DNA of 64,000 bases from Naasia lichenicola (GTDB taxonomy: Bacteria; Actinomycetota; Actinomycetes; Actinomycetales; Microbacteriaceae): assembly GCF_004801885.1 (NCBI RefSeq), contig NZ_SSSM01000001.1, positions 496,001-560,000 of the forward strand, given 5' to 3'. This document shows, piece by piece, positions 1 to 8,276 of this stretch (the first letter of the stretch is position 1; every line of letters starts with the position of its first letter). The translations under genes and the position numbers were made by a program. Under the pieces are notes generated by a model. It had not been told where the DNA came from, searched no databases, and saw only the letters and a list, made by a program, of their open reading frames with translations.

Positions 1-100
1 TGGCGCGATCCTCGTTCTCGTGCTGCACGCTCACCCGTGCGACGGCCCGCTCGGCGCGCACCCATCGGGTCGCCTCGCCGGCGACGGAGATTGCGACCAT
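1..100 (-). CDS. SIMPL (DUF541) domain protein, N-terminal fragment
   Basis: The first 33 codons of a gene that runs off the left edge. The reverse strand opens with an ATG at 98-100 preceded by a strong AAGGAGG ribosome site a few bases upstream. The protein begins MVAISVAGEATRWVRAERA and continues as ARVSVQHENEDRA. The 'ISVxGEAxxxVxxERAxxxVxV' pattern is typical of the N-terminus of SIMPL-domain proteins, a poorly understood family with periplasmic and surface members. The gene is divergent from the GntR regulator, so the intergenic region may serve both. The assignment rests on a short stretch, and function cannot be stated. Confidence 0.6.
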   Translation of the reverse strand, partial: MVAISVAGEATRWVRAERAVARVSVQHENEDRA

Positions 101-280
101 GGGGCCTCCTTGTCCTCTGCTCAGGATAGGAGGGGCCACCGTCACGGGGAGGCGTCACGGGAGAGGCGTGACAGGGCGATGCGGCAAAAGAGGCGTCTCG
201 CATGCGCCGCCATCACCGTCCGGGCTCGCCGATTGTAAACATCAGATTTCGCCCCGTAACGCTCTCGTGAAATGGGGATC

Positions 281-322
281 TTGACCTCGCGGGGACGCAT
301 AGCGTGTACTTGACCGGACAAG
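281..322 (+). promoter_or_regulatory. Promoter and palindromic operator of the GntR-led operon
   Basis: A TTGACC at 281-286 and a TGTACT at 305-310 are 18 bases apart and fit -35 and -10 hexamers. The interrupted palindrome CTTGACCGGACAAG (309-322) overlaps the -10 and the expected transcription start. Its arms CTTG/CAAG and centre CCGG are symmetric and only two positions break symmetry. An overlapping TGACC-N8-GGTCA inverted repeat (311-328) is also present. HutC-type GntR proteins bind such short palindromes, so autoregulation with the downstream operon is inferred. Further upstream (154-172) is a perfect GTCACG-N7-CGTGAC inverted repeat of unknown role. Confidence 0.45.
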
Positions 323-352
323 CGGTCATCCGAGCGATGAGGATCTGGGGCC

Positions 353-1213
353 ATGCGAGTTGAACTCGATCACGCACGCGGGGGAGAGCCCCTGTATGTG
401 CAGCTGGCGCGAGCCATCGAGAGCTTCATCGCACGGGAGGAATTGAAGCCCGGAGACCTCCTGCCCAGCGAGACGGTCCTCGCATCGGAGAACCGGCTCA
501 GCCGCGCGACGGTGATCAAGGCCTTCGACACCCTGCTCGAGCGGGGCGTCGTGACTCGCCGCCAGGGGCGCGGGACCTTCGTCAACGCGCGGCCCATGGA
601 GCGTCAGCTCCCGGAGCTCACCAGCTTCTCGGAGCACGTGCACGGCCTCGGCCTGGTGCCGGGAAGCACCCTGCTCTCCTTCGAGGTCCTGGCGAGCGGC
701 GATCGCGACCGCCCGGCATCCGCCTTCGACGCAGAGCCGCTCCTGTCCGACCAGAGCCTCGTGCGGATCGAGCGACTCCGCACGGTGGGCAAGGAGCCCG
801 TCGGGATCCAGCGCGCCATGATCCCTGCCGATGTCGCCGAGTCGATCGGACTCGACGAGCCGGCCGCGGCCGACGGCGGCTACTCCCTCTACGAGTCCCT
901 CCGGCACAACGGGGTCTACCTCACCTCCGGCGAGGAGTCGCTCCGCGCGATCAACGCCGACGAGCACGATGCATCCCTCCTCGGTGTCGAGGAGGGCGTC
1001 GCGCTCATCGAAGTCGTCCGCAACTCACGGGACGCCGATGGACGGCTGATCGAGGTCGTCCGAGCCCGATACCTCGGGACGAAGTACCTGTACCACATCA
1101 CATTCGCGCCAACACACCACGGAGGAAACCTTGAAGAAACGACACGCGCTGGTCTTCGTTCCGGCGGCGGCCTCGCTGCTGCTTCTGAGCGCATGCTCGG
1201 GCGGGACGAGTAG
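353..1213 (+). CDS. GntR family transcriptional regulator (HutC/UTRA type)
   Basis: A 286-residue regulator. Residues 1-75 form the GntR winged helix-turn-helix (LYVQLARAIESFI, then LLPSE, LSRATVIKAFDTL and the wing RRQGRGTFV). Residues ~95-260 form a UTRA effector domain (RIERLRTVGKEPVGIQRAMIP, ALIEVVRNSRDADGRLIE). It probably controls the catabolic operon that follows and senses a substrate or intermediate of that pathway; the ligand cannot be named. The reading frame extends 83 bases into the next gene, so about 28 C-terminal residues are encoded in the overlap and look unlike a normal UTRA end. The ATG at 353 has a weak ribosome site. Confidence 0.9.
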   Translation: MRVELDHARGGEPLYVQLARAIESFIAREELKPGDLLPSETVLASENRLSRATVIKAFDTLLERGVVTRRQGRGTFVNARPMERQLPELTSFSEHVHGLGLVPGSTLLSFEVLASGDRDRPASAFDAEPLLSDQSLVRIERLRTVGKEPVGIQRAMIPADVAESIGLDEPAAADGGYSLYESLRHNGVYLTSGEESLRAINADEHDASLLGVEEGVALIEVVRNSRDADGRLIEVVRARYLGTKYLYHITFAPTHHGGNLEETTRAGLRSGGGLAAASERMLGRDE

Positions 1214-2210
1214 CGACGCCGGCAGCACCAGCGGAACGGGCGACAGCCTCGCCCCGACGGCGCTCGTGGTCGCGCAGGGCGGCCTGGGCGACGAGTCGTA
1301 CAACGACTACGCCTACACGGGCTACCAGAAGGGCCTGAAGGACAACGGCCTCGAGGGCACCCCGATCGAGTCGGACGACATCGTCGGGCAGGGCGAGCAG
1401 GTCCTCCGCCGCGCCGGTGACGAGGGCCTCGGCCTGGTCATCGACCTCGAGTACTCGCACGCGGAGATCCTGCCCAAGGTCGCCGCCGACTACCCGGACA
1501 CCGACTTCGCGCTCGTCAACGCGGAGGCCACGGGCGACAACGTCGTATCCGTGCTCTTCCAGGAGCAGGAGGGCTCGTACCTGGCCGGCGCGCTCGCGGC
1601 GATCCAGACGAGCAACACCAGCGACCCGAAGATCAACGCCGACAAGGTGATCGGCGTCATCGGCGGCGCCCAGAGCGCCGGCATCGACAAGTTCCTCGTC
1701 GGCTACATCCAGGGTGCCCGCGACACCGATCCCGACGTCAAGGTGCTCACCGCGTACTCGAACGACTTCGCCGACCCGACCAAGGGCCAGCAGCTGGCCC
1801 AGTCGATGTTCGACCAGGGTGCCGACATCGTCTACGCCGTCGCCGGCGGAACGGGCGCCGGTGTGATCCAGGCGGCCGAGGACAGCAACCACTACGCCAT
1901 CGGCGTGGACGCCAACCAGGACGACGTGGCTCCGGGCTTCGTGCTCACGACGATGCTCAAGCGCACCGACGTCGCCATGGAGACCCTCCTGAAGGACTAC
2001 AAGGACGGCAAGTTCCCGGGCGGGGAGACCCTCAACCTCGGCCTCGCCGAGGACGGCGTCGGCCTGTCCGACTTCGCGAACACGAAGGACGCCATCGGCC
2101 AGGAGACGATCGACAAGATCGCCGACCTCAAGCAGCAGATCATCGACGGCGACATCGAGGTCTGGAACGTCGTCGAGCAGGGCTACCCCGACTACTACAG
2201 CGGCCAGTAG
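1131..2210 (+). CDS. BMP family ABC transporter substrate-binding lipoprotein
   Basis: A 359-residue extracytoplasmic binding protein. A positively charged N-terminus and hydrophobic stretch end in the lipobox LSAC, with the lipidated cysteine at residue 22, followed by a Gly/Ser/Thr-rich linker. The body has the Bmp (basic membrane protein/Med) fold signatures: GLGDESYNDYAYTGYQKG, DLEYSH, the F(Q)EQEGSYLAG motif and VIGVIGGAQSAGIDKFL. Characterised relatives bind nucleosides, and the neighbouring ATPase and permeases agree. The start is a TTG eight bases behind GGAGGA (1121-1126), inside the end of the GntR frame, suggesting translational coupling. It is the first structural gene of the operon. 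Confidence 0.92.
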   Translation: MKKRHALVFVPAAASLLLLSACSGGTSSDAGSTSGTGDSLAPTALVVAQGGLGDESYNDYAYTGYQKGLKDNGLEGTPIESDDIVGQGEQVLRRAGDEGLGLVIDLEYSHAEILPKVAADYPDTDFALVNAEATGDNVVSVLFQEQEGSYLAGALAAIQTSNTSDPKINADKVIGVIGGAQSAGIDKFLVGYIQGARDTDPDVKVLTAYSNDFADPTKGQQLAQSMFDQGADIVYAVAGGTGAGVIQAAEDSNHYAIGVDANQDDVAPGFVLTTMLKRTDVAMETLLKDYKDGKFPGGETLNLGLAEDGVGLSDFANTKDAIGQETIDKIADLKQQIIDGDIEVWNVVEQGYPDYYSGQ

Positions 2211-2277
2211 CCCGACCAGCACCACCATCCGCACCACCATCCGCACACCGTCCGACACCGACCCGAGGGATCACGAG

Positions 2278-2295
2278 ATGAGCCGCGACGCATGA
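2278..2295 (+). CDS. Putative five-codon leader ORF before the ATPase gene
   Basis: A five-codon ORF (Met-Ser-Arg-Asp-Ala-stop) whose stop overlaps the ATG of the ABC ATPase in an ATGA junction at 2292-2295. The only good ribosome site nearby, GAGGGA at 2265-2270, is spaced about seven bases from this ATG and over 20 from the ATPase ATG. This suggests the ATPase is translated by reinitiation after the leader. It could also be chance; ribosome profiling would decide. Just upstream, GCACCACCATCC occurs twice in tandem. Confidence 0.35.
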   Translation: MSRDA

Positions 2296-3881
2296 GCACA
2301 GCACGTGCAGAGCGCCTTCCCTCCTCCGATCCGGCAGCCGTCCGCTGCCGGATCGGAGCGCGGGGGATCAGCCGATCCTTCGGGCCGGTGCGGGCGAACG
2401 TCGATGTCACCCTGACCGTCCGACCCGGCACGGTGCACGCCGTGGTCGGCGAGAACGGCGCGGGCAAGAGCACCCTCATGCGGATGCTCTACGGGCTCGA
2501 CCAGCCCGATGCCGGCTCCGTCATCGTGGACGACGAGGAGATCCTGCTCTCCAGCCCCCGTGCCGCCATCGAGCGGCGCATCGGACTCGTCCAGCAGGAG
2601 CTCGCGATCATCCCCGAGCTCAGCCTGCTCGAGAACCTCGTCCTCGGCCAGGAGCCCGGCGCATTCGGCCGGATCGACTGGAAGGCCGCGCAGAAGCGGG
2701 CGGAGGAGCTCTCTCGGTCGGTGGGAGTCGCGATCGACTGGAGCGCCTCCGCGGCGCGCACCTCGATCGCCATCCAGCAGCAGGTCGAGATCCTGCGGCT
2801 GGTCTACCGCGGCGCCGACGTGCTCATCCTCGACGAGCCGACCGCCGTGCTCGCCCCCGTGCAGGCCGACGAGCTGCTCGGTCTGCTCTCGTCGCTCCGC
2901 GATGCCGGTCGCACGGTCATCTTCATCAGCCACAAGCTCGACGAGGTGCTGAGCATCGCCGACCACATCACGGTCCTGCGATCGGGCCGCACCATCACCG
3001 AGCTGGAGCCGGGCGAGATCGACAGGGCGGGCCTCGCCGCCTTCATCGTCGGCGACTCCGAGATGCCGAACCGGCCCACCACCCGCGGCAATCCCGGCAC
3101 GGTCGTCCTGCATGCCGACGCCATCAGTGCCGTGGACGACCGCGGCGTGACGCGCCTCGACGGCGTCGCCTTCGAGGCACGAGCGGGTGAGATCCTCGGC
3201 ATCGCGGCGGTCGCGGGCAACGGCCAGGAGGAGCTCGCCGAGGTGCTGATCGGCATCCGCGCCAGCTCGTCCGGCGAGCTCAGCCTGGATGGCCAGGGCA
3301 TCGGGCGGATGAGCGTGCGCGCTCGACGCCGGGCCGGTCTCGCCTACGTGTCGGCGGATCGGAAGCAGGAGGGACTCGCACTCGGGCTCTCCCTCGCGGA
3401 CAACTCGATCGCCAGCCCTGCACTCAAGGAGCTGGCGAGAGCCGGCTGGCTTCGTCCCTCCGCCGTCGCCGCTCGCGTCGACGCGGTCCTCGGCCGCGCG
3501 GCCGTCCGCTTCGGTTCCGCCTCGGATCCCGCGTCGTCGCTGTCGGGCGGCAACCAGCAGCGGGTCGTCCTCGGACGGGAGACGATCGGCAAGCCCCGTG
3601 TCCTGATCGCCAGCCAGCCGACCCGCGGGGTCGACGTGAAGGGCATCGGATACATCCACGAGCTGCTCCGTCGCGCGCGCGACGAGGGCGCCGCGGTAGT
3701 CCTGTTCAGCGAGGAGCTCGACGAGCTCAGAGAGCTGTCGGATCGGATCCTCGTGCTGCATCGAGGTCGGGTCGCCGGCGTGCTCGACGGCGAGAGCAGC
3801 CGCGCCGAGATCGGCGAGCTCATGCTCGGCCACACCAGTCACGCCAGCCACGATCGGCCCGTCGAAGGGGAGGACGCATGA
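2292..3881 (+). CDS. ABC transporter ATP-binding protein of the BMP/nucleoside importer
   Basis: A 529-residue double-ATPase with two fused nucleotide-binding domains, as in RbsA/NupO-type importers. Domain 1 has Walker A GENGAGKST at ~53-61, a Q-loop (LVQQELAI), Walker B VLILDEPTAVL and the His switch (FISHKLDEV). Domain 2 has a degenerate Walker A (VAGNGQEE) and a signature LSGGNQQRVVLGRE. Its Walker B region reads LIASQPTRGVD, the form usual in this subfamily. It should energise uptake with the lipoprotein and the two permeases. The ATG at 2292 is the first that fits the family; the 3' end overlaps the first permease by ATGA. Confidence 0.95.
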   Translation: MSTARAERLPSSDPAAVRCRIGARGISRSFGPVRANVDVTLTVRPGTVHAVVGENGAGKSTLMRMLYGLDQPDAGSVIVDDEEILLSSPRAAIERRIGLVQQELAIIPELSLLENLVLGQEPGAFGRIDWKAAQKRAEELSRSVGVAIDWSASAARTSIAIQQQVEILRLVYRGADVLILDEPTAVLAPVQADELLGLLSSLRDAGRTVIFISHKLDEVLSIADHITVLRSGRTITELEPGEIDRAGLAAFIVGDSEMPNRPTTRGNPGTVVLHADAISAVDDRGVTRLDGVAFEARAGEILGIAAVAGNGQEELAEVLIGIRASSSGELSLDGQGIGRMSVRARRRAGLAYVSADRKQEGLALGLSLADNSIASPALKELARAGWLRPSAVAARVDAVLGRAAVRFGSASDPASSLSGGNQQRVVLGRETIGKPRVLIASQPTRGVDVKGIGYIHELLRRARDEGAAVVLFSEELDELRELSDRILVLHRGRVAGVLDGESSRAEIGELMLGHTSHASHDRPVEGEDA

Positions 3882-5005
3882 CCGGCACCGCCACCCAGGG
3901 CGCGCCCGTCGCGCCGGAGCCCACGGAAGCGAGTACGCCCGTGGGCCGTCGGGCGGCGACGGCGCTCGGTCGGGTCGCTCGGCACGCCGGTGTGCCGGTC
4001 GTGCTGGCGCTCGCCATCGGCGCCCTCGTGCTCGCCGTCACCGGCAACGATCCGCTCGAGGTCTACGGCCGTCTACTCAGCGAGGCGTTCGGCACCCCGA
4101 GCCGCATCAACGCGACCCTCGCCGCCACGACCCCGATCCTCTTCACCGCCGTCGCCGCGGCGTTCGCCTATCGAGCAGGCGCATTCACCGTCGGCGTCGA
4201 GGGCAGCTTCGTCCTCGGCGGCCTCACGGCATCCGTCATCGGCTCGCAGATGGCGGACGTGCCGCCAGTGCTCTCCGTGCTCCTGCCCCTGCTCGGCGCA
4301 ACGATCGCCGGCGGCCTCGTCGCCGTGATCCCGGGGATTCTCCGCGCCTGGTGGGGCGTCGACGAGGTCGTCACCACTCTGATGTTCAACTTCATCGTCA
4401 CCGGCCTCGCGGGCTGGAGCGTGCAGAGCTTCTTCCTCGCGAAGGGGCAGGCCAACTCCAGCACCGAGTACGTGACCGAGAATGCGGAGCTGCCGGCCCT
4501 CGCTCCGCCCGGCCAGACCAGCATCGGCCTCGTCATCGGGCTCGTCATCCTCATCGCCTACGCGGTGTGGATGCGCTACTCGACGCTCGGCTTCGAGTTC
4601 CGCGCGGTCGGCAGCGCCCCGCGCTTCTCCGCGGCGCAGGGCCTGAGGGTGAAGACCGTGCTCGCCACCGCACTGATCGGGGCGGGAGTCATCGGCGGCA
4701 TCGGCGGCGGCTCGCACGCGCTCGGACTCGTCCACCGCTACTCCGAGGGCTTCTCGGCCAACTTCGGCTTCACCGGCATCGCCATCGCGCTGCTGGCTCG
4801 TTTCAATCCGATCGGCATCCTCGTCGGCGCGATCCTGTTCGGCGCTCTGAACTCCGCGGGTGCCACGGTGCAGCTGTTCATCGACCTTCCCGTGCAGATC
4901 ATCGATGTGCTCCAGGGCACGGTGATGATCTTCGCCGTCGCCGTGTTCACCCTGCCCAAGCTGCGCAGACTCCGCGCCGCCCGAGCCGAGTGGAAGCGGC
5001 CGTGA
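3878..5005 (+). CDS. ABC transporter permease, BMP/nucleoside family (first subunit)
   Basis: A 375-residue multi-pass membrane protein with about eight to nine hydrophobic segments after a cytoplasmic N-terminus of ~45 residues. The segments AFAYRAGAFTVGVEGSFVLGG and WWGVDEVVTTLMFNFIVTGL are the hallmark loops of the branched-chain/ribose-type permease family used by nucleoside importers (YufP/NupP-like). It forms the translocation channel with the next gene product. Both ends overlap neighbours by four bases (ATGA at 3878, GTGA at 5002), indicating coupled translation. Confidence 0.93.
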   Translation: MTGTATQGAPVAPEPTEASTPVGRRAATALGRVARHAGVPVVLALAIGALVLAVTGNDPLEVYGRLLSEAFGTPSRINATLAATTPILFTAVAAAFAYRAGAFTVGVEGSFVLGGLTASVIGSQMADVPPVLSVLLPLLGATIAGGLVAVIPGILRAWWGVDEVVTTLMFNFIVTGLAGWSVQSFFLAKGQANSSTEYVTENAELPALAPPGQTSIGLVIGLVILIAYAVWMRYSTLGFEFRAVGSAPRFSAAQGLRVKTVLATALIGAGVIGGIGGGSHALGLVHRYSEGFSANFGFTGIAIALLARFNPIGILVGAILFGALNSAGATVQLFIDLPVQIIDVLQGTVMIFAVAVFTLPKLRRLRAARAEWKRP

Positions 5006-5904
5006 TCGATCTGCTCCTCGCCTCCGCCATCACCCTCTCGGTGCCGCTCGTGCTCGCCGCCCTCGGCGGCGCCATCCACCGTCGCTCCGGCACTGTCAAC
5101 ATCGGCCTCGAGGCGCACATGATCCTCGGCGCCCTGATCGGCGCCGTCGTGAGCGGTGCAACCGGCAACTGGGCCGCCGGAGCCCTGGCCGGCCTGGTCG
5201 CCGGTGCGCTCTCGGGACTGCTGATGAACCTCGTGATCACCCGGCTCAAGGGCAACGAGATCATCGTGGGCCTCGGCTACAACATCGTGATGTTCGGAGT
5301 GATCGGATACGTCCTCCGTGCGGTGTTCGGCGTCTCGGGCACGCTGCAGGTCGACGGCCTTCAGCGGATGCCGAAGCTCGTCATCCCGGGCGTCGCCGAC
5401 GTGCCCATCCTCGGCGCCCTGATCTCCGGGAAGGACCCGCTGTTCTGGCTCTGCGTCGTGCTGGTGCCCGTGCTCGCCTGGCTGCTGCGCTCCACCACCT
5501 GGGGCGTCCGGCTCCGGGCCACCGGTGCATCGGAGCCTGCGAGCGCGTCGCTCGGCCTGCGCACCCTCGCCATCCGTGACGGCGCCGGCATCGTGGCGGG
5601 CGCCCTCGCGGCGCTGGGAGGCGTCGCACTGAGCCTCGGCACCGTCGGGCTGTTCAACGAGAACATGACCGCCGGCCGCGGCTACGTCGCGCTCGCGGCG
5701 TTCTACTTCGGACGCTCCAAGCCGCTGCCGACTGCGCTCGCCTGCCTGCTCTTCGGCTTCTTCGACGCCCTGCAGATCCGGCTGCAGACGGTCGGCGGCT
5801 TCAACGCCGACATCATCTCCACCCTCCCGTACATCGCCGTCGTGGTGGTGCTGGCCTTCACGGGCATTCGTCAGCACTATCGGGGCGCCCGAGCACTGAG
5901 CTGA
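5002..5904 (+). CDS. ABC transporter permease, BMP/nucleoside family (second subunit)
   Basis: A 300-residue membrane protein, the second half of the permease pair (YufQ/NupQ-like). The chosen GTG at 5002 overlaps the preceding stop in GTGA. The open frame extends much further upstream, but that part lies antiparallel in style to the first permease gene and is not membrane-like. Family marks: GGAIHRRSGTVNIGLEAHMILG near the N-terminus, LKGNEIIVGLGYNIVM, and GYVALAAFYFGRSKPLPTA in the last third. About eight hydrophobic segments are visible, fewer than in the first subunit, as usual. Confidence 0.93.
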   Translation: MIDLLLASAITLSVPLVLAALGGAIHRRSGTVNIGLEAHMILGALIGAVVSGATGNWAAGALAGLVAGALSGLLMNLVITRLKGNEIIVGLGYNIVMFGVIGYVLRAVFGVSGTLQVDGLQRMPKLVIPGVADVPILGALISGKDPLFWLCVVLVPVLAWLLRSTTWGVRLRATGASEPASASLGLRTLAIRDGAGIVAGALAALGGVALSLGTVGLFNENMTAGRGYVALAAFYFGRSKPLPTALACLLFGFFDALQIRLQTVGGFNADIISTLPYIAVVVVLAFTGIRQHYRGARALS

Positions 5905-5907
5905 CCC

Positions 5908-6585
5908 ATGACCGACACCGATCCCACCAGCACCGGTTCCACCAGCACCGGTTCCACCAACACCGGTTCCACCAACACCGGTTCCACCAACACCGACGAG
6001 CACGTGCCCGAAGCCGAGCCGGTCACGGACGGCGTGCCCACCGCGCTCGTCCTCGTCGACGTGATCGCGTCGTTCTTCGACCCCGATGAGGCGAACTTCT
6101 ATCCGGCCGCGACCGAGGTGCTCGGCCCGATCCGAGAGCTCCTCGAGCTCGCCCGCGAGCGGGGCACCCTCGTCATCCACGCCGTCGAGCGGCACTATCC
6201 CGGTCTCGAGGACTTCGAGTTCGGCAAGCTCCCGCGGCATCACCAGATCGGCGCCAGCGACGCCGCCTACGTCCCCGGATTCGAGCCGATCGCCTCGGGG
6301 CGCGAGGTGGAAGTGCCCAAGCGTCGCTTCTCCGCCTTCTATGCCACGGACCTCGATCTGCTGCTGCGCGAGCAGGGCATCCGTCGGGTGATCCTCGTGG
6401 GCGTGAAGACCAACGTCTGCATCCGCGCCAGTGCGCAGGACGCCTTCGCCGGAGGATTCGAGGTCTGGGTGCCGCGGGAGACGACCAACTCGAACAGGCC
6501 GCACCTCGCGGAGGCGAGCCTGGAGGACATCGAGCGCTACATCGGCCGGGTGCCGACCTTCGCCGAGGCGATGGCCAGCCTGTGA
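5908..6585 (+). CDS. Cysteine hydrolase (isochorismatase superfamily)
   Basis: A 225-residue protein of the isochorismatase-like fold. Visible catalytic elements are the Asp of ALVLVDVIASFF (~residue 51), the Lys of PKRRFSAFYATDLD and the nucleophilic Cys of VGVKTNVCIRAS. Relatives hydrolyse amides such as N-carbamoylsarcosine, nicotinamide or ureidoacrylate, so an amide-bond cleavage step in the pathway is likely, but the substrate is unknown. The first ~30 residues are a low-complexity Ser/Thr/Gly/Asn tail encoded by a 15-bp tandem repeat, unusual for the family. It starts three bases after the permease stop and overlaps the kinase by GTGA. Confidence 0.88.
   Translation: MTDTDPTSTGSTSTGSTNTGSTNTGSTNTDEHVPEAEPVTDGVPTALVLVDVIASFFDPDEANFYPAATEVLGPIRELLELARERGTLVIHAVERHYPGLEDFEFGKLPRHHQIGASDAAYVPGFEPIASGREVEVPKRRFSAFYATDLDLLLREQGIRRVILVGVKTNVCIRASAQDAFAGGFEVWVPRETTNSNRPHLAEASLEDIERYIGRVPTFAEAMASL
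5926..5995 (+). repeat. 15-bp in-frame tandem repeat in the hydrolase N-terminus
   Basis: Four full copies and a partial fifth of the unit ACCAGCACCGGTTCC (later copies have ACCAAC) begin at 5926, 5941, 5956, 5971 and 5986. The unit length is a multiple of three, so copies encode Thr-Ser/Asn-Thr-Gly-Ser repeats and copy-number change would keep the frame. Confidence 0.9.
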
Positions 6586-7520
6586 CCCTGGCCATCGTCG
6601 GCTACGCGAGCCTGGACTACAGCACGTCGACCGCCGATTTCCGGGGCATAGACGCCACCAGCATCCTGCGTCGCGGCATCGTCGGCGTCACCCCGGGCAT
6701 CGGGGGGATCGCGCACATCGCGCGCGCCGCGATCGCGACGGGCGAACCCGTCGAAGCCGTCAGCTGGGTCGGACCCGACAGCCTCGGCTCCACCTGGAGC
6801 GAGGCCCTCGTCTCCTCCGGGTGCGGGACCGCGGGGATCGCGACGAGCGGCAGCCGCTCACCGAGCGCGACGCTGATCGAGGTGGCCACCGGCGGCACGA
6901 TCTGCCTGTTCGATCCCGCCGACTGCCATCCGGAGCACCTCACCGATCAGCAACGGGCCGCGCTCGCGAGAAGCTCGTGCATCGTGCTCACCGTGTCGCC
7001 CCGTCCGCTCACCGTCGAGATCCTCGACATGATCGCGGATGAGGTCACCCTCGTCTGGGCGGTCAAGCACGACGACGACGCCTATTCGACGCACACTGTG
7101 CGGCGCCTTCTCGCCCGTGCCGACGTCGTCAGCTTCAGCAGCGGAGAGCGCGGGTACCTCAGCCTCGACGGGCGACGCCCGGAGACGCTCGTGCGCCCCG
7201 GCACCCTCGTCGTCGAGACGCACGGCGCACGCGGTGTCTCGTGGTCGTTCGGCTCACCGGACGGCGGAGCCAGGCTCGGATCGGTGCCCGTCGATGCCGT
7301 GTCCGCCGTCGACACCACGGGCGCGGGCGACACCTTCATCGGGACCCTCGCCGGCCTCACCGCGCAGTCGGGTCCTCTCAGCGACCGAACCGACGAGGAG
7401 ATCGCGGCACTCGTCGGCTCTGCTTCCCGCGCTGCGGCGGACCTTCTCCGCAGCCGCTCCCTATCCGGCCCATCGGCCGCGGCCCCACTGACTCACACCC
7501 CATCGAAGGAGAACATCTAG
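6582..7520 (+). CDS. PfkB family carbohydrate/nucleoside kinase
   Basis: A 312-residue ribokinase-family protein. The C-terminal PfkB signature AVDTTGAGDTFIGTLAGL (~residues 243-260) contains the catalytic Asp and anion-hole Gly. The N-terminal half has a Gly-rich segment (GIGGIAHIARAAIATGEP) followed by SWVGPDSLG. Members phosphorylate sugars, nucleosides or similar alcohols with ATP. Next to a phosphorylase, it may phosphorylate the released sugar or the imported nucleoside. The GTG start at 6582 overlaps the hydrolase stop, and the stop is directly before the next ATG. Confidence 0.9.
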   Translation: MTLAIVGYASLDYSTSTADFRGIDATSILRRGIVGVTPGIGGIAHIARAAIATGEPVEAVSWVGPDSLGSTWSEALVSSGCGTAGIATSGSRSPSATLIEVATGGTICLFDPADCHPEHLTDQQRAALARSSCIVLTVSPRPLTVEILDMIADEVTLVWAVKHDDDAYSTHTVRRLLARADVVSFSSGERGYLSLDGRRPETLVRPGTLVVETHGARGVSWSFGSPDGGARLGSVPVDAVSAVDTTGAGDTFIGTLAGLTAQSGPLSDRTDEEIAALVGSASRAAADLLRSRSLSGPSAAAPLTHTPSKENI

Positions 7521-8276
7521 ATGTCGATCAACAACGCCTGGTACCTGCGCTGCGGACCGGACGACGTGGGCGAATCCGCCGTGCTCGTCGGTGACCGCGG
7601 GCGTGTGCACCTCGCCGCCGAGCTCATGAAGGATGCCGTGATCCTCAACGAGGACCGCGGGCTCACGACGGCCACCGGCTTCTTCGACGGCGAGCGGATC
7701 ACCGTGAGCGCGTTCGGCATGGGAGCCCCGATCGCGACGGTCGTCCTGCACGAGCTGGCGGGCCTCGGCGTGCGGCGCTTCGTGCGCCTCGGCACGGTGA
7801 TGACCCTGGGCGAGACGCGGCTCGGCGAGTTCGTGATCGCGCACGGTGCCGTGCGCGGCGAGTCCACATCGGCGAGCTATCTGCCCATCGAGTTCCCGGC
7901 GGTGCCGGACTTCGCACTCACCCGCGAGCTCGAAGCGGCCGTCCAGGCGGCCGAGCTTCCGACCCGGTCGGGGATCTACGCCTCGTACGACGGCTTCTAC
8001 ACCGAGATGTTCGAGACGGGCCTCGGCGCGGAGCCCGTGTCCCAGCGGTACGAGCGCCTCGCGAAGGCGGGCGTCGTCGCCGCCGACATGGAGACGAGCG
8101 CCCTGTTCGTCGCGGCGCGAGCCCTCGGCGTCGCGGCCGGGTCGCTCTGCCTCGCGAGTGTCGCAGGGGACACCAACGAGAAGATGCAGCACGCCGAGCG
8201 GGTGGCGGCCGAGGCCCAGCTGCTTCGAGCCGGCTTCGCCGCGTTGGCCTCGGCGATGGCTCCCGCGCACGTCTGA
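7521..8276 (+). CDS. Nucleoside phosphorylase-like protein (PNP/UDP family)
   Basis: A 251-residue protein with the NP-I family layout: GDRGRVHLAAELM in place of the N-terminal GDPxR phosphate loop, FGMGAPIATVVLHELAGLGVRRFVRLGTVMTLG, and the nucleoside-binding segment VVAADMETSALFVAARALGV, with the conserved M-E-T. Such enzymes cleave nucleosides with phosphate to base plus sugar-1-phosphate. The region is most like uridine/purine phosphorylases, and the base cannot be assigned. The ATG at 7521 follows an AAGGAG at 7507-7512 and directly abuts the kinase stop. A 14-bp repeat array begins at its stop codon. Confidence 0.85.
   Translation: MSINNAWYLRCGPDDVGESAVLVGDRGRVHLAAELMKDAVILNEDRGLTTATGFFDGERITVSAFGMGAPIATVVLHELAGLGVRRFVRLGTVMTLGETRLGEFVIAHGAVRGESTSASYLPIEFPAVPDFALTRELEAAVQAAELPTRSGIYASYDGFYTEMFETGLGAEPVSQRYERLAKAGVVAADMETSALFVAARALGVAAGSLCLASVAGDTNEKMQHAERVAAEAQLLRAGFAALASAMAPAHV

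Noticed and set aside
4351-5001. 217-residue N-terminal extension of the second permease
   Set aside because: It is an out-of-frame reading of the first permease gene, Arg/His rich, and the GTGA overlap at 5002 gives the proper start.
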